Made by a program: the position numbers and the translations under genes. From Opitutia bacterium (lineage in GTDB: Bacteria; Verrucomicrobiota; Verrucomicrobiia; Opitutales; UBA953), in assembly GCA_021204635.1 (NCBI GenBank), contig JAJPZB010000106.1:1-25748 (forward strand): a DNA stretch of 25,748 nt, in the 5' to 3' direction. The notes below the pieces were generated by a model. It was not told where the DNA came from. It was given only the letters and a program-made list of their open reading frames with translations, and made no database searches. Within the stretch, counting starts at the first letter, position 1. Each line of letters opens with the position of its first letter. Positions 1 through 5,994 of the stretch are shown here, piece by piece.

Positions 1-6
1 CGAAAA

Positions 7-30
7 GCAAAAAAAGTTTTTAGTAAACTC
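7..30 (-). terminator. Possible weak terminator downstream of sdaAA
   Basis: Read on the minus strand, AGTTT and AAACT can pair around a five-base loop and are followed by seven T residues and a further T-rich stretch. The stem is short and AT-only, so this is weak. A 9-bp hairpin (33-41 with 50-58, CAACAATGC/GCATTGTTG) lies between it and the gene and may contribute. Confidence 0.3.
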
Positions 31-32
31 TG

Positions 33-107
33 CAACAATGCGGAATTTGGCATTGTTGTGGCGGGTCGGTGGCGAAACTTGGGTTAGTGGTGGGATTTTG
101 TGGTGGG
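33..107. repeat. 18-bp repeat array overlapping the 3' end of sdaAA
   Basis: A perfect 9-bp inverted repeat (33-41/50-58) is followed by two adjacent 18-bp units, GGGTCGGTGGCGAAACTT (63-80) and GGGTTAGTGGTGGGATTT (81-98), and a degenerate third piece (99-107). They belong to the same family as the arrays near 5.7, 12.8, 17.7-18.2 and 25.6 kb. The sdaAA reading frame ends inside the second unit. Confidence 0.85.
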
Positions 108-974
108 GCAGCGGGCGCAGGCGCTTGGCGATATTGCGAGACCGCCCTTTGAGGTTTCGCGCAATTCTGCGGGCATTCGCCTGCCGATATCGCGCATGGC
201 GAAAATTGCGTCATCGAGCGTCACCCGCGGCGAAATTCCGACGAACGCGAGCGTTGCGGCGAGGTACGAGTGCACGGCGAACATTCCGTTGCGCGACACG
301 CACGGGACTTCGACAAATCCGCCGATCGGGTCGCACACGAGACCGAGCGTGTTTATCAGCGCGAACGTCCCCGCCGCGCACGCAGTCTGTGGTGAGCCGC
401 CGAGCGCTTCCACGACAGCGGCAGCCGCGATCGCCGACGCGCTCCCGACCTCCGCCTGGCAACCGCCCTGCGCACCCGCGAAAAACGCGTTTGCCGCAAT
501 CAAGACGCCGACGCCGCTCGCCGTAAAAAGCGCCGTCGTGAGCGCGTCCTCGCTGATGCCGCGCGTTTCTTCCAAGACGGTGAGGCACGCGGGCACAATG
601 CCGGAGGAGCCTGCCGTCGGCGTGGCGACAATCTTCCCGAATTGCGCGTTGTTTTCGAGAACCGCATAGCCATATGCCGCGAGCCGCGTCAAATCCGCTC
701 CCAACAAAGAATTCCCGCTACCCGCGTAGTCCAAAATTTTTCGCGCGTCGCCACCGGAAAGCCCGCTCGCGGACGCGTTTGAGATTTCCAATCCGCGCTT
801 CACAGAATCGCGCATTGTGCGGTAGAGCGTGCGCATTTTCCCGAAAATTTCCTCTCGCTGGCTTCCGGAAATGGCAATCTCGCGGCGAATTGCGAGTTCG
901 GCAATTGAAATTTTTTCGCTCTCGCAAATCGCGAGAAGTTCGGCGGCAGTTTTGTAGTCGCAGGTTGATGGCAT
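84..974 (-). CDS. sdaAA: L-serine dehydratase, iron-sulfur-dependent, alpha subunit
   Basis: Catalytic alpha chain of the two-subunit [4Fe-4S] L-serine dehydratase, which deaminates L-serine to pyruvate and ammonia in the cytosol. The 296-residue protein carries the family hallmarks: a PTAGSSG loop near residue 120, GGCQAEVGSA near 170, and CDPIGGFVEVPC at 214-225. Cys172, Cys214 and Cys225 are spaced 42 and 11 residues apart, the spacing I recall for the cluster ligands of characterised serine dehydratases. The start is ATG at 974 with no Shine-Dalgarno sequence. It follows the beta subunit by 36 bp, so both are probably cotranscribed. The C-terminus is odd: after CARC (286-289) the last seven residues (PTTKSHH) and the TAA are encoded by the intergenic repeat family. 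Confidence 0.95.
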   Translation of the reverse strand: MPSTCDYKTAAELLAICESEKISIAELAIRREIAISGSQREEIFGKMRTLYRTMRDSVKRGLEISNASASGLSGGDARKILDYAGSGNSLLGADLTRLAAYGYAVLENNAQFGKIVATPTAGSSGIVPACLTVLEETRGISEDALTTALFTASGVGVLIAANAFFAGAQGGCQAEVGSASAIAAAAVVEALGGSPQTACAAGTFALINTLGLVCDPIGGFVEVPCVSRNGMFAVHSYLAATLAFVGISPRVTLDDAIFAMRDIGRRMPAELRETSKGGLAISPSACARCPTTKSHH

Positions 975-1010
975 GTAATTTTTATGTTGCTTTGTTGCGC
1001 GGCGAAATCG

Positions 1011-1688
1011 TTATCCGATCTTTGGAATCACCACGCATTTTTTTACGAATGAAATTCGCTTCATGACGCTGATGCAGTCGTCGGGAATCCGCGCGTCGGT
1101 TTTGATTACGGTGAACGCGTCGTTGTCGCGCATTTTTCGCGAGGTGAGGATTGTCGCGATATTCGCATCGACGCAGCCCAAGAGCCCAGTGACGCGGGCG
1201 AGAAACCCCGGGCGATCCATGTGCCAGCAAATAATCGCGTCGAGCGTCCCCGTAAGGTTTGTCGCGAAGCCGTCGATCTCGCGAATTTCGACATTCCCAC
1301 CACCGACGCTCGCGCCCACGACAACGAGAGTTTCCCCGCCCTCGAAAAAGAAGGTCAGCCGCGCAGAGTTCGGGTGCGCGTCGGGGCCGAGTTCGACATT
1401 GGCAAATTCCACTTTCAGTCCCTTGTCGGCGGCAATTTTCAGGGAATCTTTGAGGCGCTCGTCGTCGGGCAAAAAGCCGAGCAGCCCCGCGACAATGCCG
1501 CGGTCTGTGGCGTGCCCCCGCCCGGTTGCGGCGAACGAGCCGTGCAGTTCTATCAAGATTTTTTCCGTTTTGGGGCGCTCCGCGGCAATGCTGCGCGCGA
1601 GCAATCCGAGACGTACTGCGCCGGCGGTGTGCGAGCTCGAAGGGCCGATCATCGCGGGCCCGATAACGTCAAATGCCGAAGTTTCCAT
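1011..1688 (-). CDS. sdaAB: L-serine dehydratase, iron-sulfur-dependent, beta subunit
   Basis: Regulatory and structural beta chain of the same L-serine dehydratase, 225 residues. The N-terminal domain begins with the family signature IGPSSSHTAGAVRLG (about residues 14-28). The C-terminal 75 or so residues (from the HMDRPGFLARVTGLLG segment onward) have the pattern of an ACT domain, typical of amino-acid-responsive regulation. The ATG start is at 1688; a GAGG sits about 12 bases upstream, rather far for a Shine-Dalgarno sequence. It lies 42 bp after coaC and 36 bp before sdaAA on the same strand, consistent with one transcript. The two-gene arrangement resembles the Bacillus-type enzyme and not the single-chain E. 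coli form. Confidence 0.95.
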   Translation of the reverse strand: METSAFDVIGPAMIGPSSSHTAGAVRLGLLARSIAAERPKTEKILIELHGSFAATGRGHATDRGIVAGLLGFLPDDERLKDSLKIAADKGLKVEFANVELGPDAHPNSARLTFFFEGGETLVVVGASVGGGNVEIREIDGFATNLTGTLDAIICWHMDRPGFLARVTGLLGCVDANIATILTSRKMRDNDAFTVIKTDARIPDDCISVMKRISFVKKCVVIPKIG

Positions 1689-1730
1689 AGTTCAAAAATT
1701 CCTCAACAATCGCGAGCGCAATCCGAGTTT

Positions 1731-2288
1731 TTACTTTTCAGAGTTTCGCAAAACGTCGGCAACGCGCTCGACAATCTCGGCGGGCTCGGCGAGACGTCCC
1801 TTCCCCGCAACGCCGCACGCGAGCATTCCCGACGCCGGTTCCACGATGATGTTTCCGCGACAACGAAGCTTTTCGATGTTCTCGCGCGTCGCGGGGTGCT
1901 CAAACATTTTCTCGTTCATCGCCGGTGCGACAACGACGGGCGCGCGCGTGGCGAGATACGCGCAGGAGACGACTTCCGGCGCGAGACCATTCGCAAAGCA
2001 CGCGATAATGTGCGCCGTGGCGGGCGCAACGAGAAACAAATCTGCCCACTCCGCGACGTCGATGTGCTCGGGTTTCCACGGAGAATTTTTGTCCCAGAGG
2101 TCGCACACGACGGGGCGCCGCGAGAGCGTCCGCAACGTGAGCGGCGTGATAAATTCCGTCGCCTCGCGCGTCATCAGCACCTGCACCTGCGCGCCCTCTT
2201 TTATCATGAGCGAAACGATTTCGGCGGCTTTGAATGCGGCGATTGAGCCCGTTACCGCCAGCGCGATTTTTTTGTTTTCGAGAAACAT
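1731..2288 (-). CDS. coaC: Phosphopantothenoylcysteine decarboxylase (stand-alone CoaC)
   Basis: Flavoprotein that decarboxylates 4'-phosphopantothenoylcysteine to 4'-phosphopantetheine in coenzyme A synthesis. The 185-residue protein has the Dfp/HFCD flavoprotein pattern: the N-terminal IALAVTGSIAAFKA FMN-binding loop, the HIDVAEWAD segment with the catalytic histidine, APATAHIIACFANG, the substrate-binding PAMN, and the active-site cysteine in GMLACGVAGKGRLAEP. It corresponds only to the N-terminal half of E. coli CoaBC. The CoaB synthetase domain does not follow in any frame; the next gene is sdaAB, so CoaB must be encoded elsewhere. I chose ATG at 2288 because the flavodoxin-like fold starts directly after it; the frame stays open to 2351 without family sequence. 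Confidence 0.9.
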   Translation of the reverse strand: MFLENKKIALAVTGSIAAFKAAEIVSLMIKEGAQVQVLMTREATEFITPLTLRTLSRRPVVCDLWDKNSPWKPEHIDVAEWADLFLVAPATAHIIACFANGLAPEVVSCAYLATRAPVVVAPAMNEKMFEHPATRENIEKLRCRGNIIVEPASGMLACGVAGKGRLAEPAEIVERVADVLRNSEK

Positions 2289-2347
2289 TTTTCGGGGGAA
2301 CTTAAATATTTTTGCGTTTTTGAGATTGTCGCAGATTCGCGAAATTT

Positions 2348-2992
2348 TCACGGTGCGAGCCGGCGAATTGCCCAGACCTGAGAATCTTCGCTCTCGCGCG
2401 AATACTCAAACCTGTCGTGAAGCCGATTTGGTCTGCCCTGCCAAAATTCGATTCTCGTGGGCACGACGCGAAATCCGCCCCAAAAATCGGGAAGCGGCAC
2501 GTTGCCGTCTGCGAATTTGCGCTTCATCTCATCAAGCTTTTTCAGGAGCACGGAGCGCGCGGAAATCACGCTCGATTGGTGCGAAACCCAGGCGCCGAGG
2601 CGGCTTCCGAAGGGCCTGCTGATAAAATATTTCAGCGATTCTGCCGTCGAAATTTTTTCCACCCGACCCGAAATTTCTACTTGACGTTCGAGGCCGAGCC
2701 ACTGGAAAAGCAAAGACACGTGCGGATTTTCCTCGATCTGCCGCGCCTTTCTGCCCGTGTAATTCGTGAAAAACACGAAGCCGCGTTCGTCATACGCTTT
2801 CAGCAAAACGGTGCGCGCGGAAGGTCGCCCGTCACTCCCGCAGGTGGCAATTGTCATCGCGTTGGGCTCTATCAATTTTGCCTCGCACGCGTTGTCAAAC
2901 CACTTCCGGAATTGGTCGAACGGCGATCTCGCGAGATCCGGCAAATCCAACCCTGCTTTCGTGTATTCTTCTCGGAGATCAAAAAGTTCCAT
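2348..2992 (-). CDS. pdxH: Pyridoxamine/pyridoxine 5'-phosphate oxidase
   Basis: FMN-dependent oxidase that converts pyridoxine or pyridoxamine 5'-phosphate to pyridoxal 5'-phosphate, the last step of vitamin B6 synthesis and salvage. The 214-residue length is normal. Visible family segments are the N-terminal LREEYTKAGL, the FMN-binding RTVLLKAYDERGFVFFTNYTGRK block (about residues 60-82), the RPFGSRLGAWVSHQSS segment and the C-terminal RLHDRFEYSR that contacts substrate. The start is ATG at 2992 with no Shine-Dalgarno sequence. It heads the minus-strand run pdxH-coaC-sdaAB-sdaAA and is divergent from queA across a 124-bp gap. The serine dehydratase downstream uses an Fe-S cluster and not PLP, so the linkage is not explained by cofactor supply. 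Confidence 0.95.
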   Translation of the reverse strand: MELFDLREEYTKAGLDLPDLARSPFDQFRKWFDNACEAKLIEPNAMTIATCGSDGRPSARTVLLKAYDERGFVFFTNYTGRKARQIEENPHVSLLFQWLGLERQVEISGRVEKISTAESLKYFISRPFGSRLGAWVSHQSSVISARSVLLKKLDEMKRKFADGNVPLPDFWGGFRVVPTRIEFWQGRPNRLHDRFEYSRESEDSQVWAIRRLAP

Positions 2993-3116
2993 GCACGCGA
3001 AAGCGTATTTCTTTTAAATCCCGTTGCGAGAATTTTTGCGCCACAATCTCGCGCAGCGCGCGGTGTTTTATTTTGCTTTCGCAGAGTTTTGGGGCGAAAG
3101 TAGCCCGAAGTTTCCA

Positions 3117-4229
3117 ATGGACACGGAGCTGTTTGATTATTCCCTGCCGCAAGAGCTGATTGCGCAAACGCCTGCCGCGCGCAGAGACGCCTCGCGCCTG
3201 CTTGTCTTCGAGCGTGCGAGCGGGAAAATTCGGCATTGCGTGTTTTCGGATTTGCCGGAGATTTTGCCAGCGGGAACGCGCCTTTTTCGCAACGATGCCG
3301 CAGTTTTGCAGGCGCGTCTTCCTGGCGTCCGCGAAGGGAGCGGCGGCAAAGTGGAGTGCCTGCTTTTGCGCCCTGGGAAAATTCCTTCGCAATGGTGGTG
3401 TCTGTTAAAGCCTGGGAAAAAGGCGGCTGCGGGCGCATTTGGCATCGCCGGCGTCTATCGCGCGCACGTGATGGACAAAGAAATCTGCGAGGACGGTGGC
3501 GGCGAGTATCTCGTGGAATTTGAAATTTCTCCGCGCGGCGACAATGTCCTCGACGTCGCAAAGCGGATAGGCGTCCTGCCGCTGCCGCCATACATTGTGC
3601 GTTCGCGCCCGAAAAATGCGGATTTTTCTGCACTTGACAAAGAGCGATATCAGACAGTTTACGCGCACTTGGAAAACCCCGTGGCGGCGGCGGCGCCAAC
3701 CGCCGGCTTGCATTTTTCCACCGAGCTTTTGCAAAAATTACGCGAGCGAAATTTCCCGCAATTCGACCTCACGCTCCACATCGGCATCGGGACGTTTCAG
3801 CCGATAAAATCTGCCAAAATCGAATCTCACAAAATGCACAAAGAGTTTTATTCGATTCCGCAAGAAACGCGCGAGCAACTCGAACGCGAAGACAAAAAAA
3901 ACTCGCCGCGACTCGCCGTCGGGACGACGAGCTTGCGCGCGATGGAAGATTTTGCGCGCCGCAGAGCCGCCGGCGACCCGCTGATCCCCGAGCGTGGGAG
4001 CGTCGCAGCTGTTGCAGGGCTCTTCGTTTTTCCGCCGCAAAAAATCATCGGCGCGGAGTTTTTGCTCACGAATTTTCACCTGCCAAAATCGTCGCTCATG
4101 TGCCTTGTCGCCGCGTTTCTCGCGCCGGGGGAAATGCGCGGAATCGAGATCATCAAACAAATTTACGCGGAGGCTATTTCGCTACGCTACCGCTTTTACA
4201 GCTACGGAGACGCAATGCTAATCCTTTGA
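3117..4229 (+). CDS. queA: S-adenosylmethionine:tRNA ribosyltransferase-isomerase
   Basis: QueA transfers and isomerises the ribosyl moiety of S-adenosylmethionine onto 7-aminomethyl-7-deazaguanine in tRNA, making epoxyqueuosine at the wobble position. The 370-residue protein shows the family order: FDYSLPQELIAQTPAARRDASRLLVF at the N-terminus, a LFRNDAAVLQARLPG block, AAPTAGLHFS, DLTLHIGIGTFQPI, the SHKMHKEFYSIP segment, GTTSLRAME and the C-terminal TNFHLPKSSL. ATG at 3117 is chosen because the conserved N-terminus begins there; the frame runs open upstream to 3024 without family sequence. No Shine-Dalgarno sequence is visible. asnS follows 51 bp later on the same strand, so both translation-related genes probably share a transcript. 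No tgt or other queuosine gene lies in this window. Confidence 0.96.
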   Translation: MDTELFDYSLPQELIAQTPAARRDASRLLVFERASGKIRHCVFSDLPEILPAGTRLFRNDAAVLQARLPGVREGSGGKVECLLLRPGKIPSQWWCLLKPGKKAAAGAFGIAGVYRAHVMDKEICEDGGGEYLVEFEISPRGDNVLDVAKRIGVLPLPPYIVRSRPKNADFSALDKERYQTVYAHLENPVAAAAPTAGLHFSTELLQKLRERNFPQFDLTLHIGIGTFQPIKSAKIESHKMHKEFYSIPQETREQLEREDKKNSPRLAVGTTSLRAMEDFARRRAAGDPLIPERGSVAAVAGLFVFPPQKIIGAEFLLTNFHLPKSSLMCLVAAFLAPGEMRGIEIIKQIYAEAISLRYRFYSYGDAMLIL

Positions 4230-4280
4230 TGTCAACAACAAAATTTTGCCCCAAAACCATTTTCAAACCCCACAAAAATC

Positions 4281-5654
4281 ATGAACAGGACAACCGTTAA
4301 AAGCGCGCTCGCGGCGACGTCGCCGGCGGAGAAAATCCAAGTCTGCGGCTGGGTCAGGACGCGCCGCGACGCGAAGACGTTTTCTTTCATCGAGTTGAAC
4401 GACGGCTCGTGTCAAAAGAATTTGCAAATCATCGTCGATGAGAATTGCCACGGGAGCGAGCGAGTGAAAGAGGCGCTCACTGGAACGGCGATCGGCGTTG
4501 TCGGCGAACTCGTCGCCTCGCAAGGCAAAGGGCAAACCTGGGAAGTTCACGCGACAAATTTTGAAATAATCGGTAGCGCGCCGGACACATTTCCGCTCCA
4601 AAAAAAAGGGCACAGCGTGGAATTTTTGCGCGAAATCCCGCACCTGCGCGCGCGAACAAACCGTTTCGGCGCAATGTTCCGAGTGCGCTCGCGCCTCGCC
4701 TTCGCCGTGCACAATTTCTTTCAGGGGCGCGGATTTTCCTACGTCCACACGCCGCTGATAACGATGAGCGACTGCGAGGGCGCCGGAGAGCTTTTCCGCG
4801 TGACGACGCTCCCGCTCGACAACCCGCCGCGAACGCCGGAGGGCGCAATCGACTACGCGCGCGATTTTTTCGCGAGGCAGGCATTTCTCACCGTCAGCGG
4901 GCAATTGGAAGCCGAGACGCTCGCGTGCGCACTCGGCAATGTTTACACCTTCGGTCCGACATTCCGCGCGGAAAACTCGCACACGTCGCGCCACGCCTCG
5001 GAATTTTGGATGATCGAGCCGGAAATGGCGTTTTGCGACCTGAGCGGCGACATCGATGTCGCGGAGGCGTTTGTCAAGCATCTTATTGCCGACGTCATGC
5101 AAAATTGCCCCGATGAAATCGAGTTTTTCGACAAATTTGTCAGTCGCGGCTTGCGCGATCGCCTGCGCCACGTTTTGGAAAAGCCCTTCGTCCGAATTTC
5201 TTACACGGAGGCAGTTGCGATATTGAAGGCGTCGGGAGAAAAATTCGAGTTCCCCGTCGAGTGGGGCGAATCGCTGCAATCCGAACACGAGCGCTTTTTG
5301 ACGGAAAAACATTTCGGCTCGCCCGTCGCGGTTTACGACTATCCTAAGGTTGCGAAGCCTTTTTACATGCGGCAAAACGACGACGGGCGCACGGTTGCGG
5401 CGGCGGATTTGCTCGTGCCAGGGATTGGCGAAATCATCGGAGGGAGCCAGCGCGAAGAGCGCTTGGAGTGCCTCCTCGCCGCGATGCACGAGCACGGGTT
5501 GAGCGAGAAGGATTATGCGTGGTATGTGGATCTGCGCCGCTTCGGGAGCGTGCCGCACGCCGGCTTCGGGCTCGGCTTTGAGCGCATGCTCATGTTTGTC
5601 ACGGGCGAGGGAAACATTCGCGATGTGATCCCGTTCCCGCGCACACCGGCGTAA
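4281..5654 (+). CDS. asnS: Asparaginyl-tRNA synthetase
   Basis: Class IIb aminoacyl-tRNA synthetase charging tRNA-Asn with asparagine. The 457-residue protein has an N-terminal OB-fold anticodon-binding domain (VCGWVRTRRDAKTFSFIELNDGS, about residues 21-43) and the class II catalytic core: motif 1 around FSYVHTPLIT, the FLTVSGQLEAE substrate loop, motif 2 FGPTFRAENSHTSRHASEFWMIEPE and motif 3 GFGLGFERML near the C-terminus. The AENS...HLAEFWMIEPE-type motif and ending favour AsnRS over AspRS. Its presence implies direct charging of tRNA-Asn. The start is ATG at 4281 after an A-rich leader without a Shine-Dalgarno sequence. A strong hairpin terminator built from intergenic repeats begins about 120 bp after the stop. 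Confidence 0.97.
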   Translation: MNRTTVKSALAATSPAEKIQVCGWVRTRRDAKTFSFIELNDGSCQKNLQIIVDENCHGSERVKEALTGTAIGVVGELVASQGKGQTWEVHATNFEIIGSAPDTFPLQKKGHSVEFLREIPHLRARTNRFGAMFRVRSRLAFAVHNFFQGRGFSYVHTPLITMSDCEGAGELFRVTTLPLDNPPRTPEGAIDYARDFFARQAFLTVSGQLEAETLACALGNVYTFGPTFRAENSHTSRHASEFWMIEPEMAFCDLSGDIDVAEAFVKHLIADVMQNCPDEIEFFDKFVSRGLRDRLRHVLEKPFVRISYTEAVAILKASGEKFEFPVEWGESLQSEHERFLTEKHFGSPVAVYDYPKVAKPFYMRQNDDGRTVAAADLLVPGIGEIIGGSQREERLECLLAAMHEHGLSEKDYAWYVDLRRFGSVPHAGFGLGFERMLMFVTGEGNIRDVIPFPRTPA

Positions 5655-5773
5655 AACGCCATTGTTGTGGCAACAAAGCCAAGTTCAAAAGGAGGTCACG
5701 CTCTCACCACCAACCCAAGTCACGCCACTAACCCGCCCACCACTAACCCAATTTCCACCACCAGCCCAAGTCA

Positions 5774-5813
5774 CGCCACTAACCCGCGACGGGGTTAGTG
5801 GTGAAGCTTTTTT
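5774..5813 (+). terminator. Intrinsic terminator of asnS made from inverted repeat units
   Basis: CGCCACTAACCC (5774-5785) pairs with GGGTTAGTGGTG (5792-5803) over 12 bp with one G-T wobble and a six-base loop. Four bases later comes a run of six T residues (5808-5813). This is the classic Rho-independent layout, and both arms are copies of the dispersed repeat. Confidence 0.75.
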
Positions 5814-5845
5814 CAGAGGGTCGGTGGTGGCGACCACCAAGGAAA

Positions 5846-5887
5846 TCGCACGTTGCATGTGCGAATTGTTGCCACCACCAACCCGCC
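5846..5887 (-). repeat. Diverged third copy of the composite hairpin element
   Basis: On the minus strand this reads GGCGGGTTGGTGGTGGCAAC, then AATTCGCAC, a loop ATGCAAC, GTGCGA. It matches the first half of the 62-bp element at 17768-17829. The hairpin stem is kept although one base pair differs on both arms (G-C in the other copies, A-T here). The second palindrome is absent. Confidence 0.7.
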
Positions 5888-5922
5888 CACCACTAACCCA
5901 AGTCACACAGGAAATTGCCCGC

Positions 5923-5971
5923 TCTCGCCACTAACCCACGACGCTTAGTCGGTGGTGGGTTTGTGGCGAGA
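5923..5971 (-). repeat. Long imperfect hairpin downstream of the S8 protease stop
   Basis: TCTCGCCAC (5923-5931) and GTGGCGAGA (5963-5971) pair perfectly, and the inner CCCAC/GTGGG extends the stem across a three-base mismatch. It begins about 24 bases past the minus-strand stop of the protease gene and may serve as its transcript end, although no T run follows. Confidence 0.5.
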
Positions 5972-5994
5972 TTCCGGGTCGGTGGTGGCGACAA

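Larger units (their letters stand above)
5655..5994. repeat. Intergenic repeat array between convergent asnS and the S8 protease
   Basis: No gene is supported in these 340 bp. They hold C-rich-strand copies of the 18-bp family: AAGTCACGCCACTAACCC twice (5717-5734 and 5768-5785), a 15-base unit (5735-5749) and AATTTCCACCACCAGCCC (5750-5767). They also hold inverted pairs forming hairpins at 5774-5803 and 5923-5971, and a diverged copy of the composite hairpin element (5846-5887). Just after the asnS stop, TTGTTGTGGCAACAA forms a small hairpin. A proline- and threonine-rich open frame across the array is low-complexity repeat and not a gene. Confidence 0.85.

Noticed and set aside
1063..2622. 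519-codon open frame on the plus strand opposite sdaAB, coaC and pdxH
   Set aside because: Antisense shadow: three well-recognised genes occupy the other strand, and the translation is Arg/Ser/Pro-rich without family motifs.
4263..5558. 431-codon open frame on the minus strand opposite asnS
   Set aside because: asnS is unmistakable. The antisense product is Arg/Ala-rich and only reflects GC-biased codon use.
5662..5934. 90-codon Pro/Thr-rich frame in the asnS-protease gap
   Set aside because: Low-complexity translation of the repeat array (PPTQVTPLTRPPL-type), matching similar frames at other arrays; no promoter or homology.
5693..5990. Possible CRISPR array
   Set aside because: Units are adjacent without unique spacers, vary in sequence, occur in both orientations, and no cas gene is present.
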